Shown here in pieces: positions 1 through 27,430 of a DNA stretch of 64,000 nucleotides. Source of the stretch: Bolinopsis microptera (Eukaryota; Ctenophora; Tentaculata; Lobata; Bolinopsidae); contig NC_087078.1 of assembly GCF_026151205.1 (NCBI RefSeq), positions 1,629,675 through 1,693,674 of the forward strand, read 5' to 3'. Every line of letters begins with the position of its first letter. Positions within the stretch are counted from its first letter, which is position 1. The translations under genes were made by a program, and so were the position numbers. Below the pieces are notes generated by a model that saw nothing but the letters and a program-made list of their open reading frames with translations, made no database searches and was not told the origin of the DNA.

Positions 1-17
1 ATACTTTTTCCCTACAG

Positions 18-15777
<15,760 letters not shown>

Positions 15778-15800
15778 AATACAGTGGACTGTATTTCTTC

Positions 15801-15824
15801 GTGTGTGTGTGTGTGTGTGTGTGT
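15801..15824. repeat. (GT)12 microsatellite
   Basis: An uninterrupted GT run just after the formin stop codon, probably in its 3' untranslated region. Confidence 0.9.
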
Positions 15825-17009
15825 ACAAATAGAATGCAATTAAATCACCATGACTGATCCTGTACATGTGATTATATTTTCTGATTTTGCACTTGTGAAT
15901 TGGTAAACAATTGTGCCAATTTGAACCGTCTCGTGGTAATCAATCAGCAAGTCTAGTTGTTAAGTGAGTGTAATAACTGTGATTCGCCCGGTTTGCAGTT
16001 TATCTCCACGGATCCGAACCATAATTTGAAGGGAAATTTTTATGGTTTTATCGGAAACGTTATTATGTGAATATTGTCTAGCTTATTCATGGTTCAATCA
16101 TCAAAAGGTGAGACTTACCATAATTTCATTAATAATTATTTCATCGATTCGATTTGGTTCTTTGGGTTATAATTATGGGTGTATCTACAAACTTATCAGA
16201 CAAACTAATGCTACTAATTACTATTTCTTACCAATATCAATCAATTATGGTGTAACTTTTAATCACGCCTTGTTACGGTGCATTTACTTGTGCTTTTCTC
16301 TTTACTTACTCACTAAGCTGATGAACAGATTTCCTATGATCACTTTCCAGAAATTTTACGGAAATGTGACGCGATTTTTTTTCTCGGAATTGTCCTAGAA
16401 AAGTGGCATTGATTCTGATGTGACCCTCTATATTTGTCAATTTTGGTTCAGAGAAATTTTTAATTACATTTTTAAATCATGTTCTACTCTTTTGGAACGA
16501 AAAGCAAACAAGTGTATTGAAATTTCTAAAAGTGCATGAAAGTGATTATGAAATAATAATAACACAAAAATTCAAGTAGAACACTACACCATAACAACAT
16601 GCAGCTCAATTTGGGGATCAATTGGAATTCGTCCTACCAAAACACGACTTACCTTTTAGTCGACGTCACAATTGGTAATAATCAATAATCGCATGAAATG
16701 TTTCAAATAGTAAAAGAAATCGCGGTTCTAATAAAATAAAAACTGCGCATCTTCCAAATAGTTCTTATAATCAAAATTAGCAAAAAAAAACTGCAATTAA
16801 TCAAATTATTACGTCTTTAAATTATCACTGCTCTTCAGCAATGGTTTTAACATTCAACAAACTACTTACTAAAATGTTGATTAAGAAGATGAAAAGTCAA
16901 TAGCAGTAGAAAAACATAAAGCTGTCCTAACAGTTCTAAGTCAAAACTCATCTCACACTAATATTAATTGTCCATAATCGCCCTTCCAATCTTCACAGAG
17001 TTGACCCAC
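15825..17009. other. AT-rich intergenic stretch
   Basis: This region lies between the formin 3' end and the receptor tail copy. A 118-codon plus-strand ORF at 16042-16398 looks like chance: AT-driven composition and no recognisable domain. I see no gene here. Confidence 0.5.
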
Positions 17010-17167
17010 TTATAGTCTCTCCTCTATCACTTGACTCACTGTAATGTAGGTCGCCTCCTCTCCATCCTGTCCTGTACCTTCAACACCATTATTCCTATTT
17101 TGAGCTGCATTCCTAAACGTCACCACATCATCTCCTCTCTCATTCCTCACAAAAGTTACGTCAGTCT
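17010..17167 (-). pseudogene. Partial copy of the receptor tail exon
   Basis: The minus-strand reading TDVTFVRNERGDDVV... to ...EEATYITVSQVIEERL and stop parallels the last 50 residues of the receptor encoded upstream (VSFVRNRRGDDVV... to ...EEATYITINQLVEDKL). The reading frame and stop are intact despite clear divergence. Similarity ends sharply at about 17167. It could be a relic of a tandem gene duplicate or an alternative terminal exon. Confidence 0.7.
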
Positions 17168-17322
17168 TCAGTACTCAACAGCTAAATTTGGTCTTCACTA
17201 GAAAAGTTCAAACATTAAAATAACTACACAGCGATGTGAAATTGCATAATCAGAAAACGATTGTCTTCATTCCAAACTTAAGTCGCATAAACATTCTCTC
17301 ATAAACGTTCAGCCAAACTCAC

Positions 17323-19872
17323 TTAAAGTTTATCCTCTACCAGTTGATTGATTGTAATGTAGGTCGCCTCCTCTCCACCCTGTTCCGGTTCTCCAACACC
17401 ATCATCTCCACCCTGACATGGGTTCCTGTAGCTCACCACATCATCTCCTCTTCTGTTCCTTACAAAGGACACGTCAGCGTATGTTGGTTCTTCCTCATTT
17501 TTAGGATTGCGTGTGTTGTTTACAAAATCTATGTCAGCATACGTTCCCTCTTCCTCAATTTTAACACTGTGTTGTTCCTTAGATTTTCCTCCGTGTCTGT
17601 TCTTAACGAACGTTACATCAGCATATGTGTCTCCTTCCTCATTGCTGAGATTGTGGGGTTCTTTAGATATTTGTCCAGGTCTGTCCAGGCGCGCATAAAG
17701 GCCTTCATTGTCATCAGTCGAGGGTCCAGGCTCATTTGATTGGATTTGGTTTTGGTCAGGATGAATCTGGGGCTGCCTATTTTGCCTCCTGTTCTGACCT
17801 TCTCTATCAATCCGGTTATAAACCCCTTCTGTGTCTTCTAAGGCGTGGACAGGCTGTGCGTTTACTGTTGTGGGGAAAGCAGGTTGCTTGTTGACATTGG
17901 CATAGACTGGTTCTTGGTCTTGGTCCCTGTTACTGTGGTCGACTTCTCCTCCTTCAGATATAATATCTTCTTTTTTCTTTCCGTCTCTTCGTAATTTGAT
18001 AATAACGGCAGTTACCAGTAGAAGCAGCAACAGCCCGCCTCCACCTGCCCCAGCTATCAAAGGAGTACTGTTTCTCCCAATACTTTCACTTCCTTGTTCT
18101 GGTTTCCTGCATTGGTTTGCAATACTTGTTGTGTTGTCAGTACAGTCCTTGCTCCCATCTTTTAAGCACTTGTAATGCTCAATATCTGGCTTGCAATATA
18201 TTCCACAATAATCTCCGAAATAATCTTTTCTTCTGCATTCGTCGCAATTCTGTCCTATCTTACTGTTTTCACACTCATCATCCATTCTTCCCCAATTTGC
18301 AGACCTTCTCTCCATTGTCCGGATCACAAGTGTAGTTTCCCTGTACTTCTTGACAGTAGATATTGCATTCCTGAGCAGGGTAATAGTCCGCCTCACATTT
18401 CTTCTCTCCAGTATTCTGGTCACAGGTGTAGTTTCCCTGTGATTCATTACAGTGCACAGAGCAATCTTCTCCAAAATGGTTTTCGATGCACTTATCACAA
18501 TTTCTTCCTTCTTTGTTGATATTCTGGCACTCATCACAGTCTTGTCCCTTCTTGCCCTCCACACAGATCCTCTCTCCTGTTGTCTGGTTACACGTATAGT
18601 TACCTGTAACCGGTTTACAGTGTGTGTTACATATCTGTTGAGGGTAGTAATGTTCTTTACAGTCTTTATCTCCTGATCCATCACATGTATAGCTAGTTCT
18701 ATTATTAGTAGTTTCCTGGCAGAATTTTGAGCAAGTCTCTCCAAAATAGTTGTCGATGCACTTTTCACAGTTAAATCCTACTTTGTTTCTGTTTTGACAC
18801 TCATCACAGCCTTCTCCTTCCTTTCCCTCCAGACAGATCTTCTCTCCTGTAGTATTATTACATGTGTAGTTACCTGTCACTGGTACACAGCGTGTGTCAC
18901 ATATTTGTGGTGGATAGAAGTGTTCCTTACAGTCTTTCTCTCCTGATTCATCACAAGTGTAGCTAGACGTCTCATGGCAGGTCTTGGAACAATCTTCTCC
19001 ATAGTGGTTTGCGACACAGTCCTCGCAGTCAGATCCAGTCCTGTATTGCAGACACTGTTTATCCCCTTCATAGGTACAAATGTATCTTTCAGGGTTTGGG
19101 ATGCAGAGGATGTTACATGATTCTGCCGGGTAGTAATTCTGAACACATCTCTCACAATTGTTTCCCTCGAAATGGTCTACACAGTCATCGCATTCAATTC
19201 CCGCTCTATTTCCTGCACAAACCTTGCTTCCTGTCGTAGGATGACACGTGTAGTGACCTGACACAGGTTTACAGTATTTACCACACTCTGTTCCGTAGTA
19301 GTTAGCTACGCAGGAGTTACAGCCTAATCCAGTGAAGTGGCTATCGCAGCTCAATAACTTATATTTTATCTTAAGAGTTGCTTGTTTTTCGTCACCCTCA
19401 GCGTTATTGTCACTTACAAAGGATTTCCACCACCAGGGTCCACCTGATCTAATGCCTGAAAATGGTACCACCAGACCCGACATTGTTCTTTCATAATCAT
19501 CATTACCCGTGTCTTCATCCCATACTTCAAATGATATTTTTATACTCCTACCAGCGTTGATCTTTACTGGAATAGCATCCTTGAGCTGCTCCAGGTTAGA
19601 GAAATAGACAGTATCAGTGTTACCGGTGTCATCTGTTTCTATTACGTTGAGAAATTCGTTACCTTCTTCTTCCTGGATCACAAAGTTCTTAAAGTAAAAG
19701 TCACACACGTCTCCGCAGTTTGTAGAGTCTTTATACTTGTAAAGTTTTATCTCCCCTTTTCCACTGCAGTCTATATTCTCCTGGTTGGGTAACAAATAAT
19801 AGTATAGTGTTCTCTGTATATTACCGTTAACAGAAGTAGTTGTAAAACAAGAAACACAAGTTTAAATTTCAT
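17323..19872 (-). CDS. Notch-ligand-like transmembrane receptor with DSL array and Y-x-x-[VIL] tail; frameshift
   Basis: Signal peptide exon 19825-19872 (MKFKLVFLVLQLLLLT), a 44-base intron, then one long exon. Order: a Notch-ligand N-terminal-like module (SGKGEIKLYKYKD... WWWKSF), then about nine DSL-like cysteine modules alternating between Y-[YF]-G-x2-C and Y-Y-P-x3-C types, each with NYTC or similar. A helix (STPLIAGAGGGGLLLLLLV) and stop-transfer KLRRDGKKK follow. The tail has seven Y-x-x-[VIL] motifs: YANV, YNRI, YARL, YADV, YADI, YADV, YITI. Such motifs recruit SH2 proteins when phosphorylated. The frame shifts by +1 near 18280, between GEKVCKLGKNG and DDECENSKIG. One extra base would explain it, as error, polymorphism or pseudogene. 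Classical Delta/Jagged proteins have one DSL followed by EGF repeats and a different tail, so this looks like a signalling receptor rather than a Notch ligand. The role is inferred only. Confidence 0.82.
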
Positions 19873-20151
19873 CCCAATCTCTAGAAGATTGAAGGTTTTA
19901 TATACAGTGATCAAACCAGTAAATGTAACGTAACGAAGACGGAGTGAGGAATCTGTACCCTACTTTACCGTGTATAAGTTCTGGTTACCGGTAGACCAGC
20001 AAATGGTGCCTAATTTGCGATTTTGAAGAAAATCTCATACCAATTTCGCATGCTATCTACTAAGTATCTTGAAATGAAATGATCTCGAGACTTAATTTAA
20101 ACAGGTAAGTTCAAGCTTATCACAAGCTCGCTTACTGCGAAAAGTGCTTAC

Positions 20152-20193
20152 CAATAGAAGTAGCAGGATACAAACCAGAAATATCAGCTTCAT
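20152..20193 (-). CDS. Second signal-peptide exon for the receptor
   Basis: The minus strand reads MKLIFLVCILLLLL followed directly by GTAAGC, a good donor in phase 0. The receptor's own first exon (19825-19872) also ends in phase 0 before the same acceptor at 19780. Both would therefore splice to the same mature protein. The intron from this exon is 371 bases, more typical for this locus than the 44 bases of the proximal one. It is either an alternative promoter/first exon or the remnant of a duplicated paralogue. Confidence 0.6.
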
Positions 20194-20434
20194 ATCTTCA
20201 TTTAACCATTGAAACTTCTATGAGCGTTCAAAATATACATACAAATAAACAACTGACTATTCGTGGTTCAAAATTTGAAGTCATACGATACAATGTGTAA
20301 TACTATTTAGTTGGTGGAAGATGGTAGTTTTTAACCTTGAGTAGCTGAGCTAACACGGGCCGATTATACTGGATTTAGATTTTAGTGCTGTATCACTGGG
20401 TAGGTAATACTTACTTGTACTTGATTAGGTCTCC

Positions 20435-20683
20435 TCAATCATTCGAGTGACCTGCACCAATGAACTCCCGTTTGTGACGTATCATCTCCCTCCAAAGTTT
20501 GCGGTCACTAGCCATCTCGCTCGCTCCTTCTAGGTCTATGTCAGTGTTTCCTGTAAACGCTGCAGCATCTTCCAACAAACATTTCCTCCAGTTCTTTCTT
20601 GGACGGGTAGGTAATAGGTATGTGATATGATTTCTCATGTAACATGATACTCCCTTCTTATTTGAGCTGACGAAGGGACACAT
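20435..20683 (-). mobile_element. Non-LTR retrotransposon 3' coding fragment
   Basis: The minus-strand ORF ends RPRKNWRKCLLEDA...DRKLWREMIRHKRE. This resembles the C-terminal tail of LINE reverse transcriptases of the endonuclease type, where R-x-x-W-x-x-C and D-R-x-x-W-R-x-x-I/V recur. No reverse transcriptase core is present, so it is a truncated copy. Confidence 0.5.
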
Positions 20684-20884
20684 TTTTTACTAAAACGGCT
20701 ATTTGACTTGAGATTATTATTAAGAATGAATATTGGTTACTCAAGAGAGATTGAAGTTACACTCTCTGTAATCCTAACTGCTACTCGAAATTTTGACTCA
20801 TGCGAATAGATTGAGTTGATAGCGCTACCCGAGAATAATAATTCAAAAATTCACATACTCACTTTAAAAGCATTAACTCCTAAC

Positions 20885-20913
20885 GGGGGGGGGGGGGGGG
20901 GGGGGGGGGGGGG
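20885..20913. repeat. Poly-G tract of 29 bases
   Basis: An uninterrupted run of G flanked by unique sequence. It can form G-quadruplexes and its true length is unreliable in any assembly. Confidence 0.95.
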
Positions 20914-21290
20914 AGCCTCCTTACATTATTCATATTACAACTTTAACTCTATTTCATGGACCAGAGATCTACCACTGCCTCATCCTCGGCCCCAACCAAA
21001 ATAAGTGCCACAATTTTTGTAAAACTGGCAGAATACCTGGGAGTTACTCTTCATATTAAAGTATATTATCCTAGTAATTTAACCACAAGCATGATGCATC
21101 ATAGCCCTGTGCGTAAGCGAAGTGTGCATGTCTGCCTTTTTCTTATTTAGCCATGTGAAGCCCCATTAGCCCATGTTATAAAACAACGACAAATTATAAC
21201 AACTACTGAATTTTCCCTTGAGTTACTAGACTCGCTTGATGAATTGAAGCGGTTTCCTTCCGCTACTTCAATTGCAACGTTTAGGTAACC

Positions 21291-21494
21291 ATGAGTCAAA
21301 ATTCATCGTCTCCCTTCAGGGACAATAACAAGTTAATAACACTAAGATATATCCCAGGAGAAGGCGGAAAGAACCGGAACTTATCAAGGGGGCGAAGTCA
21401 GACGGGGAACTCACAGTCACCCAGAAACAAGAGTAACTCGGATAACCAGGACGCTTTGGATTCTATTCTCAACGATTCCCGTGCCCCGACTACG
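21291..21494 (+). CDS. Likely first coding exon of an unrecognised gene
   Basis: It starts MSQNSSSPFRDNNKLITLRY, continues with a basic, Ser/Asn-rich low-complexity stretch and ends in phase 0 at a good donor (GTATGT). The next exon is not identified. The plus-strand exons at 48017-48319 could belong to the same gene, which would put the mobile element and the P450 array inside its intron, but at least one more exon would be needed to fix the phase. No domain is recognised. Confidence 0.45.
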
Positions 21495-21810
21495 GTATGT
21501 TGGCTTTTTTGTTTCCTCGTAATGCTGTACAACGTTTCGTTAGACTACAGTTATGAATAGAATTTAGCAGAAAGGCTAGTGCTTTTGTCGTTGGAATAGC
21601 GTTAATAGTAGGCGGTTAGAATTACGGTTAGCTCAAACTGTTAATCAGAAATTAGGATAGTTTGTTCAAGGAATTAACCATTTGAAACCACAAAAAAACG
21701 TGAAAAGGCATGCAACCATGACAACCATGTAAAGGATATGAACCACGGAAGTCGCATTTGGACCCTTCAAAAAGTGAAATTTTGACCTCAATCAATCTCG
21801 AACAAAGAAG

Positions 21811-22735
21811 GGCAAGTTTTCATAACTAATTTTTTGTGATCAGCGGTAATAACCGCTTTTTTTACGCTAAAAAAGCGCTTATTGATAAAACCCACTGTTA
21901 TTTGGCGATTATAAAGCGATTATAAACGGTCCCGTTAATAAACGATTAAAAACGATTATAATCGCTTTTTCCATAAAATATTTTTGCAAAAGCGATTATT
22001 AGCGCTTTAAAAGCGACAATAAATCGCGAATTAAAATTATTAGTGATAAAAAAACGCTTTTATTTTAGGGTTGTCGATTATTATCGCTCCGTAAGCGCTT
22101 TTCAAAAAAACGCTTATAAACCGTTTTTTGGACCGTTTTTAAAACGCTTTTAATCGACTATAAGCGATTATATTCACTAGGGAAAGTTCCAAATTAAAAA
22201 GCGCCTACTAATCGTTAAAAAAACGCTTTTTTATTTTAAGTTAATAAGCGGTTTAAATCGATTATAAAACGATTATAAGCGACAATAAGCGATTTTTTGA
22301 AATCTGCTAAAAAGCGATATTTTCACTATGATCAGCGCTTATAACCGCTTTTCTTGAAATTTTCCTACTGAAAAGCGTTTATAAGCGCTTATTTATTTGC
22401 TGTCTATAAGCGATTATAAACGATTATAAGCGCTTTTTTAAGTATTTGAAACGAGGAAAAAATTGTCAGGTACGAGATATTATAAGCGATTATAAGTGAT
22501 TATAAAGTATCGTAAATGTTATTGTCTTCAATTGTCGCTTATAAGCGATTATAAACGATGAAAAGCGCTTTTTGACGCATTTTAAAACTATGATCAAAAT
22601 ATGTTTTGATTTGATTTATTTGGGGTATATAAGCGATTATGTAAGCGGGGTATATAAGCGATTATAAACGATTATGAGCGCTTGATTTTTTACGTATTTG
22701 GAACGAGGACACAATTAACAACAAAATTACGCGAT
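21811..22735. repeat. Left terminal inverted repeat of the 7.5-kb element
   Basis: It matches the reverse complement of 28245-29351 apart from small indels and a 177-base insertion in the right arm. Internal units such as ATAAGCGATTATAAACG recur throughout. Confidence 0.85.
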
Positions 22736-22745
22736 ATTATAATAA

Positions 22746-24068
22746 TAGTCCAGTTATTAATGGACATTTATGGAAATGAACCTGCAAATTTTCAGATACT
22801 CACGAAACTTTGCACAGACCTTCCAAAAGGTATGAATAAACGATTTTCGGTTGGAGAAATTTTTTACCATGGGGAAAACCCAGGAGGGCCACGCCCATAT
22901 TGATCCAATAATGTAACTGACCCTTTGCTTCTGAAAGTCGTAGAGACTTCAAAATAGGCTTAAACGAAGCCGCATATGCATGTTTATATAGAAGTTATTG
23001 ATCAACACATGGCCTAAAATCCTTACTTTTCGAGAAATTCGCCAAAAACCATTTTGGGCGTGGCGCTGAGCCCATTTTACTAACTTTTGATATGATCGTG
23101 ATAGAGTCTTCGGATAGAGTGCAAAAGAACCGCAATTGGCATATTTATATATGACTTATGAAGAAACATGTGCCTTAAAGTGCTTACTTTTTCAGTTATT
23201 GGCGGAAACTGATTTTCGGTTCCAGAAATCATGCAAAAATATGGGTATCTGGTAAATTGGGCTATGAAGGCCCTAGAGATTTTTGAATGGGTGCAAATTG
23301 TGCAGAATGGCCATGTTTATATACAACTTATGAAGCAATATGTACCCTAAAATGCTCACTTTTCGAGTTATTAACATAGAACGGGAGGCAAAAATGGCTG
23401 ATATAACCAATTTTGCTCTATTTCGTGAAAATTTTCTCTGGTTTTCCCCCAAATAACTCGAAAAGTGAGCATTTTAGGGTACATATTGCTTCATAAGTTG
23501 TATATAAACATGGCCATTCTGCACAATTTGCACTCATTCAAAAATCTCTAGGGCCTTCATAGCCCAATTTACCAGATACCCATATTTTTGCATGATTTCT
23601 GGAACCGAAAATCAGTTTTTCGCCAATAACTGAAAAAGTAAGCACTTTAAGGCACATGTTTCTTCATAAGTCATATGTAAATATGCCAATTGCGGTTCTT
23701 TTTCACTTTGTCCGAAGACTCTATCACGATTATATCAAAAGTTAGCAAATTGGCTCAGCGCCTCGCCCAAAATGGTTTTTGGCGAATTTCTCGAAAATTA
23801 AGGATTTTAGGCCATGTGTTGATCAATAACTTCTATATAAACATGCATATGCGGCTTCGTTTAAGCCTATTTTGAAGTCTCTACGACCTTCAGAAGCAAA
23901 GGGTCGGTTACGTTATTGGGTCAATATGTGCGTGGCCCTCCTGGGTTTTCCCCATGGTAAAAAATGTCTCCAACCGAAAATCGTTTATTCATACCTTTGG
24001 GAAGGTCTGTGCAAAGTTTCGTGAGTATCTGAAAATTTGCAGGTTCATTTCCATAAATGACTGGACTA
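22746..24068. repeat. Large inner palindrome, arms about 640 bp
   Basis: Bases 22746-23385 reappear inverted at about 23450-24068 with a spacer of about 65 bases. Within each arm, three diverged tandem units of roughly 165 bases share a core like ACATGTGCCTTAAAGTGCTT and end near TTCGAGTTATT. No coding potential. Confidence 0.82.
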
Positions 24069-24617
24069 TAAGCGATTATAAGGTATTATAAATGACATAG
24101 CTCGGCGCGCTCATACTAAATCGCTCGCCCAAATTTTAAGAAAATTCTTGTGAAAAGGCCCTTTGGGTATGAAATTGATCTGAATCGATGTATTTTTGGA
24201 CGCTAATTCCGAATCACCCCCCCATGACGTAGGGTAAAAATGCTTCCCTGGAGAGTTATAAGCAAAAAAACCGTTTTGGTCACGTGACAGGCTAGTAAAA
24301 CATGAATTCTAGGGAAGCTTGGGATTTTTTGCACATCTGCCAATATTTTCGCAGCAAATTGGAAATAAAAGATATATCTTTTGCCGTCATGACGATAATT
24401 TGCGTTTTGATTTTTAATAATTTGCGTTTTGATAAATTACAACCGCTTCTTAATCTTGAGTTAATTTCATTTGTTTCACTATATGTTATATGGAAATATA
24501 TGGTTACACTGTACACATTGACATAATATTTAGCGATCTATCTTAATCCTTGTTGCCAGAGAACTGAAAGTTTGCAACCACAAAAATTGTACAACGATGA
24601 TAAGATGTTGGTAATAA

Positions 24618-25334
24618 GGAGAAGGAGAAGGAGAAGGAGAAGGAGAAGGAGAAGGAGAAGGACAAGGAGAAAGACAAGGAGAAGGACAAGAACAAAGACA
24701 AGGAGACAAGGACAAGGACAAGGAGACAAGGCCAAGGACAAGGCCAAGGACAAGGAGACAAGGACAAGGAGACAAGGACAAGGAGACAAGGAAAAGGAGA
24801 CAAGGACAAGGAGACAAGGACAAGGAGACAAGGACAAGGAGACAAAGACAAGGAGACAAAGACAAGGAGACAAGGACAAGGAGACAAGGACAATGAGACT
24901 AGGACAAGGACAAGGACAAGGACAAGGAGACAAGGACAAGGAGACAAGGAAAAGGAGACAAGGACAAGGAGACAAGGAGACACGGAGCCAAGGAGACAAG
25001 GAGACAAGGAGACAAGGAGACATGGAGACAATGAGACAAGGAGACAAGGACAAATAGACAAGGGCAAGGACACAAGGAGACAAGGACACAAGGAGACAAG
25101 GACACAAGGAGACAAGGACACAAGGACACAAGGACACAAGGATACAATGAGACAAGGAGACACGGAGACAAGGAGACAAGGACACAAGGACACAAGGAGA
25201 CAAGGAGACAAGGAGACAAGGAGACAAGGAGACAAGGACACAAGGAGACAAGGAGACAAGGACACAAGGAGACAAGGACACAAGGAGACAAGGAGACAAT
25301 GAAACAAGGAGACAAGGAGAAGGAAAAGGAGATC
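24618..25334. repeat. Polypurine minisatellite of GGAGAAG and GGAGACAAGGACAA units
   Basis: About 700 bases consist almost only of A, G and C in the pattern GGAGAAG, GGAGACAAGGACAA, GGACACAAGGAGACAA. The long ORFs that cross it in several frames are artefacts of the repeat. Confidence 0.93.
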
Positions 25335-25999
25335 AAATGAGGTTATTCTCTTGCCGACACATGAACACAAAGTGCACATCTCTCAGTAACACTTCTACTA
25401 ATACTTATAGCTATAATCTATATAGAACTAGTAACATGGTCGCCTTTCATCCGTTTACGAATACGTTTATGATACCGCGTGTTTCAAGATTTTCCGTGAG
25501 GCCGGGATTGAAACTGATTACGCGTACGATTTATTTAACTAGCAAGCCGTCGGCTAGAGAATAACAACAATTTGATATGATACTCCGTCTCCGTCTCCGT
25601 CTCCGTCTCCGTCTCCGTCTCCGTCTCCGTCTCCGTCTCCGTCTCCGTCTCCGTCTCCGTCTCCGTCTCCGTCTCCGTCTTCTTTTTGAATTCGATTGTT
25701 TAGGGCTAGGGCGCGGCTCGGGTTAGGGTTGTGGTAAGGGTATCGGATAGCTTCGTCTCCGTCTCCGTCTCCGTCTCCGCCCCCGTATCCGTATCCGTCT
25801 CCGTCTCCTCCTCCTTCTCCTTTTCCTTTTTTGAATTCGATTGTTTAGGGCTAGGGCTCGGGTTAGGGTTGTGGTAAGGGTATCGGATAGCTTCGGGATA
25901 ATATATTATGGTTGTTAGGGTTGGGATTAGGGTTTATGTAAAACCGTTTTGTACGGCTGCAAAACTATAGAAACCTTGTATCACGTCGTGACCCCCATC

Positions 26000-26080
26000 G
26001 TTACCTGGGGACCCCAGGCTATTATGTTTCATAAAGAATAAAGATTCGGTGGAATGACAGGCTGAGCGCCGCCCAGTAAC
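26000..26080. mobile_element. Short MITE, TTACCTGGG...CCCAGTAA, copy 1
   Basis: An 81-bp element with ends TTACCTGGGG and CCGCCCAGTAA. It is flanked by a repeated CCCCCATCG, so the target duplication is 8-9 bp. A second full copy lies at 27431-27506 and a truncated one begins near 28199. Confidence 0.75.
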
Positions 26081-27430
26081 CCCCATCGTCGTTTTACTTT
26101 ACCCCTGTAGAGTTTCTACGATACAGGGGAGCCGCGCACCTGTGCGCGGCGGGTCATACAACGTATGACAATAAAAACCAAAGTCACATGAAATTTTTGG
26201 GCGAGCAAATTAGCGAATTAATAAAAGCCAGTTCGGCAAGGCCCAATAGTGCATTTTGCTGCGATCTACGTGGTTGTGAGAAGAATTATTTGATGCGCGG
26301 CGCAGTCCAGTCTAGTAGTGCATCGCTCTACAAGTAATTGTTCTACTTTATTGTATATCTAGGTAGTGCGTCATCGACAGTGAGCCGCGCGTGCCGACTG
26401 TAGGATGGTTTTTTAGCGCTAATTTCGGCCAGCACAATTTTCTTCAAACAAATACCCAGGAACCCTGACCGGATGGGGCTTAACTTTGAAAGTAAAAGAG
26501 TTGGAGACTTCCGGTTTTTTGTAACATGTTCCTCTTGAAAATTCAAGACAACGTAATTGTTGAGTTATCTCAAAATCTCCAGAAAAGTCCCCTTTCGGGC
26601 CGATCAAAAGTTTGCAACTTTAACTTTGCGGATTCCTGTACTCTGGTTGGCTGAATTGTGTCACGTGGTAGCTGCCTGAACATTGGAATGCGCCACGCGT
26701 GCAAATCATGCTTGTTGTCGCGCGCGAGGTCAAGCCGTCTGTTTAAATTAAACCAACTCTAGTGCCACCACCAGCCGGTAACTTTTCCTGGGTAGATATT
26801 AAGTATCCTTCCCGACCTCCGATTGCAACAAAAATTGGTAATCTTACTCATAGACTTACAAGGAAAGTGTCCGAAAAGTTTAAAGCATATCCAACCATCA
26901 GACATTATGTTACAGCTAAACGCAGCGTATTTTGCCCCATTTTGATCACTATATCAACTCCAATATCCACCAAATTTTTCGGACAGTTGTGAAAGCCCTA
27001 TTGGAAGGTCGTCGCCAATTTTCAGAATGATCTCATGCAAGGAACTGAAGATATATCCAAATAATACGACAAAAATCAACGAATTTGGTCAAATTTGGTC
27101 AAATTACGCGACTTTTACAGCTAATTTTGCTCCAAAAGCCGCGCACCATCAAATATGGCACCTAGGCGAAACTCACTGATCTTTCCAAAAAGGTACATTG
27201 ACAAATTTGGTATTGTGAAAATTCTCACAGTCTCTAGAAAACAATGGTACAAACATTTTTAAAATCCGAGCAAGTTTATTTTTATGGTGCACCCCCTAGT
27301 CACTAGTATATCCCAGAGTGGTGTTTGGCAATTAGATAAATTGATGGTGCGTGGTTTAACCGCGGCAAAATTTTTGTTGAAATTCTTGTTAAAATTCTGC
27401 ACGCCTAATATAAACAATTATAACGTGCGT

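Noticed and set aside
16042-16398. 118-codon plus-strand ORF after the formin
   Set aside because: AT-driven hydrophobic composition, no domain, no splice context; likely chance or untranslated sequence.
17344-18676. Plus-strand ORFs opposite the receptor gene
   Set aside because: Antisense shadows of a cysteine-rich coding exon; no domain or splice support.
24530-25379. Long ORFs on both strands (LLVSLSPC... and RRRRR...DKETR...)
   Set aside because: They are the purine minisatellite read in several frames; the translations are pure repeat with no start context or splice partners.
25700-25935. Telomere (TTAGGG)n array
   Set aside because: Only isolated GGGTTAGGG-like words inside an inverted repeat, not a tandem telomeric array.
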